Below, piece by piece: positions 15,864 through 24,069 of a stretch of 64,000 bases of DNA. The first letter of the stretch is position 1. The number at the start of each line of letters is the position of its first letter. Where the stretch lies: the NCBI RefSeq assembly GCF_000746205.1, contig NZ_JQKV01000002.1, positions 62,001 to 126,000 of the forward strand. The letters are read 5' to 3'. This DNA comes from Halorubrum sp. BV1 (GTDB lineage: Archaea > Halobacteriota > Halobacteria > Halobacteriales > Haloferacaceae). The notes under the pieces are model-generated. The model worked only from the letters and a program-made list of their open reading frames with translations. It was not told where the DNA came from and made no database searches. Both the position numbers and the translations under genes were made by a program.

Positions 15864-16622
15864 TCAGCCGATGTACCGGAGGTCGTCGTCGGGGACTGCC
15901 GGCCCGTCCTGCATCTCGCGGATCTTGCCGACGACCTCCTCCATCTCCTCGGCGCGCTCCTCGAGCGTCTCGTAGTCGATATCGAAATCGAGCAGGAGTT
16001 CGATCGTTTCCAAGACGGTGCGCGCGCTCTTGGGATCGACGAGATAGCCGCTCGTCTCGCCCATCAGGCAGGCAGCGTCGAAGCCGCGGCGCTCGCCGAG
16101 CCCGAGCACGAGCCCCGAGACCCCGACGATACCGCCGGCCGGCTCGTCCGGACGAAACTCGACGCCGGCGTCTTCGAGCCCCTCGATAAGATCGGCGTCC
16201 GAGACCGCACCGAGCACAGTGTACTCCTCGACGAGCTCACCGGTGGGCACGCCGCCGAGCGCGTACGCGCGGTCTGCCCCGAACTCCTCGGCGATGTCGA
16301 GGAACGTCGTAGTGAGCCTGTAGTGTCCCGCGTTCGAGCCGGCCTGGTGGTCGCCGGTCAACACCAGAAGGTCCGCGCCGTCGGTCTCGATCGCGTGGAA
16401 CTCCGCGCAGGTCAGCTCGGCGACGCCGTCGCCGTCGACGCTCACCTGCGGCGGGAATTCGGTGGTGTACACGCGTCGAACCAGTTCGCTTTCGAACTCT
16501 TCGAGCAGGTGCTCTGCGGCGAGCTTCCCAACGTGGCCGACGCCCGGTAGCCCCTCGATGAGCACCGGATCGTCGAGCGCTGGCGTCGCGACCGCGTCGA
16601 TCTCGATGTCGTCCATGTCCAA
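15864..16622 (-). CDS. PAC2 family protein (proteasome assembly chaperone-like)
   Basis: The 252-residue PAC2-domain protein (archaeal PbaB/proteasome-assembly-chaperone family) has the typical start VLIEGLPGVGHVGKLAAEHL, the central LVLTGDHQAG and the block GIVGVSGLVLGLGERRG. The C-terminus is an acidic helical segment (about 205-240). It sits downstream of Nop10 on the same strand. The L44e-S27e-aIF2alpha-Nop10-PAC2 order is a widely conserved archaeal arrangement, so a role in protein quality control or assembly alongside translation is likely. Confidence 0.9.
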   Translation of the reverse strand: MDMDDIEIDAVATPALDDPVLIEGLPGVGHVGKLAAEHLLEEFESELVRRVYTTEFPPQVSVDGDGVAELTCAEFHAIETDGADLLVLTGDHQAGSNAGHYRLTTTFLDIAEEFGADRAYALGGVPTGELVEEYTVLGAVSDADLIEGLEDAGVEFRPDEPAGGIVGVSGLVLGLGERRGFDAACLMGETSGYLVDPKSARTVLETIELLLDFDIDYETLEERAEEMEEVVGKIREMQDGPAVPDDDLRYIG

Positions 16623-16704
16623 CCCCTCCGAGCGGCGTTCACAAGAGGGTGGCTATTCGTCCGGGCACGGCGGCGGGTCACCGCCGGCGAAGTGTGCGTC
16701 GCCG

Positions 16705-16890
16705 CTACCGGTCTTCCGCGCGTCGCCGGACGCGACGGCGATACTCGCCGTACGGATCCTCGGGGCTGAACGGCGCGGGCGCGCTGTTCTCTGTCGGACC
16801 GCCACACTCCGGACAGCGGTCGCCGAGGGCGTACACCGGGCGGTCGTGAGCGGTCTCCCAACTCGCACAGACGCGAATATCGGATTTCAC
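16705..16890 (-). CDS. nop10: H/ACA RNP component Nop10 (RNA-protein complex protein Nop10)
   Basis: Nop10 is a small subunit of the H/ACA ribonucleoprotein that guides pseudouridylation of rRNA; it binds Cbf5. The 61-residue protein starts with GTG (VKSDIRVCASW), 10 nt after the aIF2-alpha stop. It has one CPECGG knuckle and the signature APFSPEDPYGEYRRRVRRR. The paired N-terminal cysteines of many Nop10 proteins are reduced here to a single Cys (RVCASW), as I recall for haloarchaea. It is short and easily missed, but the signature and the operon position are decisive. Confidence 0.93.
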   Translation of the reverse strand: MKSDIRVCASWETAHDRPVYALGDRCPECGGPTENSAPAPFSPEDPYGEYRRRVRRRAEDR

Positions 16891-16900
16891 AAAAACGGGG

Positions 16901-17701
16901 TTACTCGTCGTCTTCGCGGCGATCGCGGTGGTACGCTCCGGTGCCGCCCGCGGCCTCGATCGCCTCGCGGGCGCGGTCGGCCGCGGCTTCAAGCTGGTCC
17001 TCGGCCGTTTTGTAGTCGGGCGCGCGGACCTTGATCCGGTACTCCGGTGAGCCGACGTAGCCGACTTCGAGATCGACGCCGTCGGGGATCTCACCGTTGC
17101 CTTCGGCCGCTTCGAGCGCCGCCTTCACGTCGTCGACGCCGTCGGACGCCGCGGATTCGAGGTCGACGTATCCGGTCACGTCGACGTAGGGGACGGAGAC
17201 GTTGTCGCGAGCTGCCTCGACGATCGACTCCGCGGCCGCGTCGTCGACGTCGACCGCGTCGAGGGCCTCGCTCCCGCTGATCGCGGCCGACTCGAAGGCG
17301 TCGTAGAGCGTGTCGTACTCTTCTAAGAGCGCGTTGGCGACCTCGGTGTATCGGTCGTCGTCGACGTCCTCGCCGAGCGCGATGAGCATCCAGTTGTCGG
17401 CCTTCTGTGAGTTCTTCCAGGCCTGTATCTTGTCTTTTCGCTGGTGCTCGTTGACGTCTTTGATCGACAGATCGATCTGGTTCGCGGACTCGTCGACATC
17501 GAGCACCTTCGCGACGACCGTCTGTCCCTCGCGGACGTGGTCGCGGACGTTCTTGATCCAGCCGGAGGCGACCTCGCTTATGTGACAGAGGCCGCGCTTG
17601 TCCTCGTACTCGTCGAGGTCGACGAAGACGCCGAAGTCGGCTATCTCGTCGACGTCGCCGACAACCAACTCGCCGGGTTCGGGCCAGCCGCTGTACTTCA
17701 T
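16901..17701 (-). CDS. eif2a: Translation initiation factor aIF2 subunit alpha
   Basis: This is the alpha subunit of the heterotrimeric aIF2 that delivers initiator tRNA to the small ribosomal subunit. The 266-residue protein has an N-terminal S1/OB domain (residues ~10-85; GELVVGDVDEIADFGVFVDL, CHISEVASGWIKN), a helical middle domain (HQRKDKIQAWKNSQKADNWM onward) and a C-terminal alpha/beta domain (GYVGSPEYRIKVRAPDYKTAE). It lies in the operon between S27e and Nop10, with an 18-bp gap upstream. Confidence 0.97.
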   Translation of the reverse strand: MKYSGWPEPGELVVGDVDEIADFGVFVDLDEYEDKRGLCHISEVASGWIKNVRDHVREGQTVVAKVLDVDESANQIDLSIKDVNEHQRKDKIQAWKNSQKADNWMLIALGEDVDDDRYTEVANALLEEYDTLYDAFESAAISGSEALDAVDVDDAAAESIVEAARDNVSVPYVDVTGYVDLESAASDGVDDVKAALEAAEGNGEIPDGVDLEVGYVGSPEYRIKVRAPDYKTAEDQLEAAADRAREAIEAAGGTGAYHRDRREDDE

Positions 17702-17719
17702 GACGGAGCAGTGAGGCGG

Positions 17720-17893
17720 TTACCGTGCCTCAACGGTCTCGACTATCTCGCCGTGCAGCTCGGCCTCTCCGCCGGTCGGCGTCGCGAGGGTCGTACCGCA
17801 GACCGCACACGATACCGTCGAGGAGGCTTTGCCGAAGACGACCTGTTCGTTCTCGCAATCGCCGCAGGCGACGCGGTGGAAGCTTCCCGCCAT
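17720..17893 (-). CDS. rps27e: 30S ribosomal protein S27e
   Basis: This 57-residue zinc-finger protein of the small ribosomal subunit is too short for many gene finders. It starts MAGSFHRVACGDCEN and has two CxxC pairs (CGDC near 10, CAVC near 29) that bind one zinc. It ends EIVETVEAR. It starts 2 nt after the L44e stop and is followed 18 nt later by aIF2-alpha, the conserved archaeal order. Confidence 0.96.
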   Translation of the reverse strand: MAGSFHRVACGDCENEQVVFGKASSTVSCAVCGTTLATPTGGEAELHGEIVETVEAR

Positions 17894-17895
17894 GC

Positions 17896-18177
17896 TTACT
17901 CCTGGAACGTGAGCCGGCCGGCGCGCCAGCCCTCGCGCATGTGCGCTTTGCCGCAGTCGCCGCAGCGGTACTTCAGGTGGGTCTTCTTCGTCGGCTTGTC
18001 GCCACCGGGCACCTTCGAGTACCCGCCGGCGTTGCCGATCGTCGCGAGCGCGCGGCGTCGCTGGCGCGCGTCGCGTTTCATTCCGGTCGCCCGACCCGAT
18101 CGAACCTTCTCCACTTCGTGCTCCTGATGGGAGTCACAGTTGGGACAGTACGTGTTGAAACGACGTGGCATCTCCAT
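17896..18177 (-). CDS. rpl44e: 50S ribosomal protein L44e
   Basis: This is a large-subunit zinc-ribbon protein near the ribosomal E site. The 93-residue protein starts MEMPRRFNTYCPNCDSH and has a second CxxC pair in YRCGDCGKAH. The basic middle (GMKRDARQRRRALATIG, GDKPTKKTHLK) is typical. A TTTTAAG-like box lies about 40 nt upstream and probably drives L44e, S27e, aIF2-alpha, Nop10 and perhaps PAC2. Confidence 0.97.
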   Translation of the reverse strand: MEMPRRFNTYCPNCDSHQEHEVEKVRSGRATGMKRDARQRRRALATIGNAGGYSKVPGGDKPTKKTHLKYRCGDCGKAHMREGWRAGRLTFQE

Positions 18178-18284
18178 GTATATCGACCTTGAATCGCGGT
18201 TCGTCGCCGACGCTTAAAACGGGTTTGGTCTGTCTCGCACCCGGGGACGCCCGTGCGAGGCGGGTCCCAGTCCGGCGTCGAGCG

Positions 18285-18965
18285 TCACGCCTCCCACTCT
18301 GCGACCGCCCGCACCGGCGATCCGTCGCCGTCGCGGAGGCGGAGCGGAAACGCGTACAGGCGGAACCGGTCCGGCAGGTCGGCGAGCGAGCAGAGGTTCT
18401 CGACTATCGGCAGTCCGGCACCCAACAGCACGTCGTGGGCGGGCGTGCCGGTCGGCTCGCCGGCAGACGGATCTCCCGACTTTGACGCCGTCGGAGCCGA
18501 GGGCGTCGGGTCCGGCCCGAACGTATCGAGGCCGACGCCGACGCCCAGGTCTCGACAGCGCTCCGCGGCCGCCGCGGTCAGGTACGGGTGATCGCGGTAG
18601 CTGTCGGCTCCCCAGCGGTCCGCCCATCCGGTGTGGACGACGAGGAGATCGCAGTCGTCGCGGACCGATCCGGCGGTCGGGAGCGCCGCGGCCGTGATCG
18701 GCTCGCGGGCGTCGAATTCCCCCGCGAGGTCGACGAGGCGGGCGTCGAGCGCGAACGACCCTACCCCGACCGCGTCGACCGGCTTCCCGCCGGCCAGCGT
18801 GTGTCGGGGCGCGTCGACGTGCGTGCCGGCGTGGCTCCCGGTCTGGAGTTCGCTCGTCGCGTAGCCGTCCTCAGCGTGGGTCGCGTCCGGCGACAGCGTC
18901 ACCTCTGGGTCGCCGGGATAGGTCGGCATCCCCGTCTCGATCGGCCGCGAGAGGTCGCGGAACAT
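18285..18965 (-). CDS. Cyclase family protein (kynurenine formamidase-like)
   Basis: This 226-residue metal-dependent hydrolase belongs to the cyclase/KynB family. It begins with the family's FRDLSRPIETGMPTYPGDP. The metal-binding segment is GSHAGTHVDAPRH (near residue 45), corresponding to the HxGTHxDxPxH motif, and a later GVDTFGPDP-like turn is present as GLDTFGPDP. Members hydrolyse N-formylkynurenine or related amides. The substrate here is unknown because no tryptophan-catabolic genes are adjacent. A TATA-like ttttatc lies about 25 nt upstream, suggesting a leaderless transcript. Confidence 0.88.
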   Translation of the reverse strand: MFRDLSRPIETGMPTYPGDPEVTLSPDATHAEDGYATSELQTGSHAGTHVDAPRHTLAGGKPVDAVGVGSFALDARLVDLAGEFDAREPITAAALPTAGSVRDDCDLLVVHTGWADRWGADSYRDHPYLTAAAAERCRDLGVGVGLDTFGPDPTPSAPTASKSGDPSAGEPTGTPAHDVLLGAGLPIVENLCSLADLPDRFRLYAFPLRLRDGDGSPVRAVAEWEA

Positions 18966-19022
18966 GGTCGGAGATGGCCCCGTATCGGATAAAAGTCGTC
19001 GTCCACCGCGTCACGGGTCGTC

Positions 19023-19409
19023 TCAGTGCTCGACGAACTCCACGAGCACGCCGCCCGTTGACTGCGGGTGCAAGAAGGCGACCTCGTGGCCCCACGCGCC
19101 CGGTCGCGGTTCCTCGTCGATGAGATCGACGCCGAGGGTACGGGCGCGGTCGAGCGCCGCCGAGAGGTCGTCCGTCGCGAGCCCGACGTGGTGGATCCCC
19201 GGACCCTCGCGCTCCAAGTAGTCGGCTATCGTCCCGTCTTCGGCCGGCTCCAACAGCTCGAAATAGCCACCGTCGTCGAGTTCGAGGAAGACGATGGACA
19301 TCCCGTCGAACGCTTCCTCGTGAGCGATCGGGGCGTCGAACAGTCCGTCGAACAGGTCGGCGAGGTCGGCCGCGTCGCGCGTGGCGACCCCGACGTGATC
19401 GAAGCGCAT
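19023..19409 (-). CDS. mce: Methylmalonyl-CoA epimerase
   Basis: The enzyme interconverts (R)- and (S)-methylmalonyl-CoA. The 128-residue VOC protein starts MRFDHVGVATRD and carries the family's VFLELDDGGYFELLEP and GPGIHHVGLATDD, supplying the His/Glu metal ligands. Its C-terminus LLVEF-like block (GGVLVEFVEH) is typical. The mutase large subunit lies about 3 kb away on the same strand, so both serve the propionyl-CoA/methylmalonyl-CoA pathway. A TATA box (TTATAAGG) about 25 nt upstream indicates a leaderless message. Confidence 0.94.
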   Translation of the reverse strand: MRFDHVGVATRDAADLADLFDGLFDAPIAHEEAFDGMSIVFLELDDGGYFELLEPAEDGTIADYLEREGPGIHHVGLATDDLSAALDRARTLGVDLIDEEPRPGAWGHEVAFLHPQSTGGVLVEFVEH

Positions 19410-19520
19410 GCGTTCCGGATCGGCCGTCGATACCTTATAACGACCGAGATGTCGGACCCATCCCGCCGGGATCCAAAGGTTTGGGTGCGAGCCGGGAGTA
19501 GCGGGGGTGGACCCCGACCA

Positions 19521-20324
19521 GTGAGCGACTCACCAGCAGACCCAGAGACGGAGCAGATGACGTCGCGGAACATCCTCGGCTCGCTGCTCGACAGCGGGCT
19601 TCATGAGATGAATCGAGAGCGGTCCGGACTGCTGCTCTCGGGGGTGTCGGCCGGTCTCGACATCGGGTTCGGCCCGCTGATGATGGCGGTGGTTCTAACG
19701 CTCTCACCCGGTGGGTTCGGCGATCTAACGACCGAACTCTTGCTCGCCAGCGTCTACTCGATCGGATTCATGTTCGTCATCTTAGGCCGCTCGGAGCTGT
19801 TCACAGAGCACACGACGCTGGCCGTGATCCCGGTCCTCGACGGTCAAGCCTCCCTCCGGCAGTTAGGGCGGCTCTGGGGACTGGTGTACGTCGGAAACCT
19901 CGTCGGCGGACTCCTGTTCACGCTGCTCGTGACGCTTTTGATGCCGGAACTCGGCGTCGTCTCGCCCGGATCCTTCGAGACGATCGCGTTGAAGCTCGTC
20001 GACCACGACCTCCCGTGGCTGTTCATCGGCGGCGTCTTCGCCGGGTGGTTGATGGGACTGCTGGCGTGGCTCGTGACGGCGGCCCAAGACACGACCGCTC
20101 GGCTCCTCCTCGTGCTGATCGTTACCGGGACGATCGGCCTCCTCCACCTCCCGCACTCGATCGCGGGCAACGTCGAGGTGCTGTTCGGACTGCTCGTCTC
20201 GGACGCGATCACGCTGACGGAGTACGCTGGGTTCCTGAGTCTGGCGACGCTCGGCAACGCCTTCGGCGGCGCGGTGTTCGTTGCGCTGTTGAAATACGGC
20301 CACGTCGTTCGCGGCGCGAACTGA
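19521..20324 (+). CDS. Formate/nitrite transporter (FNT) family protein
   Basis: A membrane channel of the FNT family transports small monovalent anions. The 267-residue protein has six predicted helices after a short acidic N-terminus. Family blocks include SGVSAGLDIGFGPLMMAVVL, a re-entrant-type segment with LGRSELFTEHTTLAVIPVL, and the C-terminal LGNAFGGAVFVALLKYGH, most like the YfdC branch. The GTG start (VSDSPADPETEQM) and an ATG 36 nt later are both possible. It is divergent from mce. The substrate in haloarchaea is not established from sequence. Confidence 0.9.
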   Translation: MSDSPADPETEQMTSRNILGSLLDSGLHEMNRERSGLLLSGVSAGLDIGFGPLMMAVVLTLSPGGFGDLTTELLLASVYSIGFMFVILGRSELFTEHTTLAVIPVLDGQASLRQLGRLWGLVYVGNLVGGLLFTLLVTLLMPELGVVSPGSFETIALKLVDHDLPWLFIGGVFAGWLMGLLAWLVTAAQDTTARLLLVLIVTGTIGLLHLPHSIAGNVEVLFGLLVSDAITLTEYAGFLSLATLGNAFGGAVFVALLKYGHVVRGAN

Positions 20325-20342
20325 GACCGTCGCAGTCGGCGG

Positions 20343-20900
20343 TCATCCGTCCCCGGCAGAGCGCCGCTCGCTAAGCTCCGACGCGAGTTCCTCGTCGATA
20401 TCTCGGAGCCGCGCGACGAGTTCGTCGGTGACTTCCTCCTCAACCTGCTCTTCGACCTGATCTGTGACCTCTTCTTCAACCTGATCTGTGACCTGCTCCT
20501 CGACCTGATCTGTGACCTGCTCCTCGACTTTATCCGACACCTCCGTCTCGACTTTGTCCTGCACTTCTGTCTCGACTCGGTCCGATACCTCGGCTTCGAC
20601 CTCTGACGGCACTTGCTCTTCCACCTCGGAGGCAACCTGCGCTTCGGCCTCGCCGGGGACTCGCTCGGCGACGGCCTCCGCCGCCTCGGCCGCGACTTCC
20701 TCCTCCAAGACGCGCTCGTAAATCGTCACGTTCTCCCACACCCGGAGGAAGTAGCCGAGAACCAGCCCGCCCTGGAAGGCGGCGACGCGCGGGTCCATGC
20801 CGACGAAGAGGAGGTAGCCGAACCCGATCGCGAAGGCGATCCCGTAGACGATGTCGATGTAGAACTGGGTCTGCCGTCCGGACAGGTCCATGTGTGACAT
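20343..20900 (-). CDS. Membrane-anchored protein with a long period-4 valine repeat
   Basis: I do not recognise a named family. Two hydrophobic segments (about 13-34 and 40-55) are followed by a highly charged helix-forming region. From Leu65 to Leu165 every fourth residue is Val, Leu or Ala, including 18 consecutive valines (89 to 157), with units such as VEEQVTDQ repeated. The tail (166-185) is polar. A strict spacing of four is not the heptad of an ordinary coiled coil. The protein could be a cytoplasmic stalk or oligomerisation rod. It is head-to-head with a PiT transporter gene across 78 bp. Confidence 0.8.
   Translation of the reverse strand: MSHMDLSGRQTQFYIDIVYGIAFAIGFGYLLFVGMDPRVAAFQGGLVLGYFLRVWENVTIYERVLEEEVAAEAAEAVAERVPGEAEAQVASEVEEQVPSEVEAEVSDRVETEVQDKVETEVSDKVEEQVTDQVEEQVTDQVEEEVTDQVEEQVEEEVTDELVARLRDIDEELASELSERRSAGDG
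20406..20708 (-). repeat. Tandem 24-bp/12-bp coding repeat (Vxxx tetrads)
   Basis: Near-identical 24-bp units such as those around 20455-20530 (gacctgatctgtgacctgct repeats) encode alternating VEEQ and VTDQ tetrads. Similarity is strongest at 20430-20560 and decays outward, which suggests expansion by slippage or unequal exchange in the reading frame. Confidence 0.8.
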
Positions 20901-20978
20901 GATGGTGCAGATGATACTTCACTGCTCCGTCGAGGCGACGGAATACACTTGACGCCGGACGGCGAATCCGGGGATGCA

Positions 20979-22178
20979 ATGCAGGTCGGCACAGCGCTTG
21001 TCGTGGGCGTCGCCATCGCTTGCTTCGTCGCATACAACATCGGCGGAGCGACGACGGGGCCGGCGTTCGGGCCGGCAGTCGGCGCGGAAGCGATCTCGAA
21101 GACCGGCGCGGCAGCGCTCATGTCCGTCTGTTTCGCGCTTGGGGCGTGGACGCTCGGTCGACGCGTCGTGACAACGCTCGGGACGAGCCTCGTCCGCGAT
21201 CCGAGCGTGTTCACGCTGCCGACGAGCGTCGGCGTCCTCGCGTTCATCGGCGGAGCGCTGCTCGTCGGCAATCTCTCGGGTGCGCCCGCGTCGACCTCGA
21301 TGACGGCAGTCGGTGCGATCGCCGGACTCGGACTTGCGGCCGGCGAGCTGAACTGGACCGTGTTCGCCGAGATCGCCGTGTGGTGGGTCGTCTCGCCCGT
21401 TGCCGGTTTCTGGATATCCCTCGTTATCGGACGATATCTCTACCCGTACGTCGTCCGGAGGATCTCGATCGACCGGTCCGAGGGGCCGCTACTCGGTATC
21501 GATCGCTCCGGCTCGGTGCCACGATTGGCGCTCGCGCCCGACTCGACGCGGCGAGAGCTGGCGGGAACGCTGGTCGTCGTCGGGATCGGCTGTCTGATGG
21601 CGTTTAGCTCCGGCGCAAGCAACATCGCAAACGCGATCGCCCCGCTGGTGGGCAGCGATCGGTTGGGGATGGACCTCGGGATCCTCGTCGGCTCGGCCGC
21701 CGTGTCGGTCGGCGCGTTCACCATCGCCCGGCGCACGATGGAGACGCTTGGAAACGACATCGCGGATCTCCCGTTGACCGCGGCGATCGTCGTCGCGGTC
21801 GTGAGCTCCGGGCTCGTTGTGCTCCTGTCAGCGATCGGGGTCCCGGCGTCGTTCGTGATCATCTCGACGCTGTCCATCGCCGGTCTCGGCTGGGGGCGCG
21901 CTTCCCGCTCGTTCACCGTCGAGGAGGCGATTCGCGGCGACGGAACCGACGGCGTCAGCGTCGACGCGCTTGCACCGAGCGGTGAGGATCCGACGATCGC
22001 AGAGTCGGACCGGACAGCTTCGGCCGACGCGTCGGCCGCCACCGACGAACGGCCGGTCCGAGACGGGTCACTGTTCGACCCCGAAACGACCATCCGCGTC
22101 GTCGCCATGCAACACGTCGTGCCGATGCTCGCGACGGCCGGTTCGTACGCGACGTTCCGGCTGCTGTTAGCCGCGTAG
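20979..22178 (+). CDS. PiT family inorganic phosphate transporter
   Basis: This is a cation/phosphate symporter of the PiT family (399 residues, about ten helices in two inverted halves). The first-half signature is VAYNIGGATTGPAFGPAVGA and the second-half signature is SSGASNIANAIAPLVGSD, corresponding to the GANDVANA motifs. An acidic cytoplasmic loop (about 325-370) precedes the last helix. I start at the ATG (MQVGTALVVG); a TTG 30 nt upstream is also in frame. No DUF47/PhoU-like regulator is adjacent, unlike many archaeal pit operons. Confidence 0.9.
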   Translation: MQVGTALVVGVAIACFVAYNIGGATTGPAFGPAVGAEAISKTGAAALMSVCFALGAWTLGRRVVTTLGTSLVRDPSVFTLPTSVGVLAFIGGALLVGNLSGAPASTSMTAVGAIAGLGLAAGELNWTVFAEIAVWWVVSPVAGFWISLVIGRYLYPYVVRRISIDRSEGPLLGIDRSGSVPRLALAPDSTRRELAGTLVVVGIGCLMAFSSGASNIANAIAPLVGSDRLGMDLGILVGSAAVSVGAFTIARRTMETLGNDIADLPLTAAIVVAVVSSGLVVLLSAIGVPASFVIISTLSIAGLGWGRASRSFTVEEAIRGDGTDGVSVDALAPSGEDPTIAESDRTASADASAATDERPVRDGSLFDPETTIRVVAMQHVVPMLATAGSYATFRLLLAA

Positions 22179-22206
22179 AGGCAGGCGAACGACAGCGCGG
22201 AGAACG

Positions 22207-23883
22207 CTACCGCCCCGGCTTGTACTCGCCGAACTCCTCGCGGAGCACGTCGCTTATTTCTTGGACCGTCGCGTACGCCTTCACCGCGTCGACGATGTGC
22301 GGCATCACGTTCTCCGACCCCTGCGCGGCCTCGCGCAGCGATCCGAGCGCGTCCTCGACGGCGTCGCCGTCGCGGTCGGCTTTCACTTCTTGAAGCCGCT
22401 CGCGCTGTGCCTGTTCCTGTTCCGGATCGACCTCCTCTAGGTCCATCTCGGGCTCTTCGTCGACCTCGTACTCGTTGACGCCGACGATGATCCGCTCGCC
22501 CTCCTCGATCTCTTCTTGCCGGTCGAAGGCGACGTCTTGGATCTGGCGTTGGACCCACTGACTCTTGACGGCCTCCAGCATACCGCCGCGGCGGTCGACC
22601 TCGTCCAGTATCTCGAAGGCGTCCTCTTCGATCCCGTCGGTGAGGTTCTCGACGTAGTAGGACCCGGCGAGCGGGTCTATCGTGTCCGCCGCGCCCGACT
22701 CGTGTGCGAGGATCTGCTGGGTTCGGAGTGCGGTGCGGACCGACTGCTCGGTCGGGAGCGCGAGCGCCTCGTCTTTGCCGTTGGTGTGGAGGCTCTGAGT
22801 GCCGCCGAGCACCGCCGCGAGCGCCTGGTACGCGACGCGGACGACGTTGTTCTCGATCTGCTGGGCGGTCAGCGTGGAGCCGCCGGTCTGCGTGTGGAAC
22901 TTGAGCTGCTTGGACTTTGGGTTCTCAGCACCGAATCGCTCTTCCATGATCTGTGCCCACATTCGGCGCGCGGCGCGGAACTTCGCCGCCTCCTCGAAGA
23001 TGTTGTTGTGCGCGTTAAAGAAGAACGAGAGCTGCGGGGCGAAGTCGTCGACGTCGAGCCCGGCGTCGATGGCGGCCTGCACGTACTCGATGCCGTTTCC
23101 GAGCGTGAACGCGACCTCTTGGGCCGCGGTCGAGCCCGCCTCGCGGATGTGATATCCCGAGATGGAGATCGTGTTGAAACTCGGCGTCTCGGCGGCACAG
23201 AACTCGAAGATATCCGTGATGAGCCGCATCGAGTGCTCGGGCGGATAGATGTAGAGGTTCCGCGCGATGTACTCTTTCATGATGTCGTTCTGGATAGTCC
23301 CGCGGAGCTGTTCGCGCGGGACGCCCTGCTTGTCGCCCATCGCGACGTACATCGCGAGGAGGACTCCGGCCGGAGCGTTGATCGTCATCGACGTGGACAC
23401 CTCGTCTAAGGGGATCCCGTCGAAGACGGTCTCGAAGTCGTCTAAGGTGTCGATGGCAACGCCCGAGCGTCCCACCTCGCCCTCGGCCATCGCGGCGTCG
23501 GAGTCGTACCCCATCTGCGTCGGGAGGTCGAACGCCATCGAGAGCCCCGACGACCCCTGATCGATGAGGTAGTTGAACCGCTCGTTCGTCTCCGTTGCGG
23601 TTCCCATCCCGGCGTACTGGCGCATCGTCCAGAGCCGCCCGCGGTGCATCGTCGAGTAGACGCCGCGCGTGTATGGCTCCTCGCCCGGATTCCCGAGATC
23701 CTCCCGGTAGTCGTGGTCCGGGATGTCGGCGGGCGTATACAGCGGATCGACCTCCTGACCGCCCGTGTCGGTGGTGAACGACTCCTTTCGCTCACCGAAC
23801 CGGTCGACGGTCTCGCCGTAGGTCCCGTCTTCCCAGGACTGTTTGGCCTCCCGGATGGCGTCCAGTTCGTCAGGATCGTACAT
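22207..23883 (-). CDS. mcmA1: Methylmalonyl-CoA mutase, large (catalytic) subunit
   Basis: The enzyme converts (R)-methylmalonyl-CoA to succinyl-CoA using adenosylcobalamin. The 558-residue protein is the TIM-barrel substrate-binding subunit. Its motifs include PYTRGVYSTMHRGRLWTMRQYAG (read in part), LSMAFDLPTQMGYDSD, the SISGYHIREAGSTAAQE block and QTGGSTLTAQQ. The B12-binding domain is absent, as in archaea where it is a separate gene; that gene is not here. The mce gene lies nearby. The C-terminal ~60 residues are Glu/Asp-rich and link to the missing small subunit. Confidence 0.95.
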   Translation of the reverse strand: MYDPDELDAIREAKQSWEDGTYGETVDRFGERKESFTTDTGGQEVDPLYTPADIPDHDYREDLGNPGEEPYTRGVYSTMHRGRLWTMRQYAGMGTATETNERFNYLIDQGSSGLSMAFDLPTQMGYDSDAAMAEGEVGRSGVAIDTLDDFETVFDGIPLDEVSTSMTINAPAGVLLAMYVAMGDKQGVPREQLRGTIQNDIMKEYIARNLYIYPPEHSMRLITDIFEFCAAETPSFNTISISGYHIREAGSTAAQEVAFTLGNGIEYVQAAIDAGLDVDDFAPQLSFFFNAHNNIFEEAAKFRAARRMWAQIMEERFGAENPKSKQLKFHTQTGGSTLTAQQIENNVVRVAYQALAAVLGGTQSLHTNGKDEALALPTEQSVRTALRTQQILAHESGAADTIDPLAGSYYVENLTDGIEEDAFEILDEVDRRGGMLEAVKSQWVQRQIQDVAFDRQEEIEEGERIIVGVNEYEVDEEPEMDLEEVDPEQEQAQRERLQEVKADRDGDAVEDALGSLREAAQGSENVMPHIVDAVKAYATVQEISDVLREEFGEYKPGR

Positions 23884-24069
23884 TAGTGAGACAGAGTGGC
23901 GAACGCGACTTAACAGTTTTCAGAATCTCGTTCATCGACGGACGCGCTCCCTTCCGACGTCCACGGGGCGCGCCGAGGTCCCGCACCGCTCGATCGCGAG
24001 TCGACGACAGCGCACGCGAGAGGACGAGCGGTCGCCCGGTTTCAAGTACCGTGCGTTCGATTCACACAC

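Noticed and set aside
14781..16550. 589-residue plus-strand frame opposite thiolase and PAC2
   Set aside because: Antisense shadow; it crosses two real genes and reads as Arg/Val/Asp-rich low-information sequence.
20406..20708. Valine-repeat region considered as a non-coding tandem repeat
   Set aside because: Units keep the reading frame perfectly across about 100 residues and connect to a membrane anchor, so it is coding.
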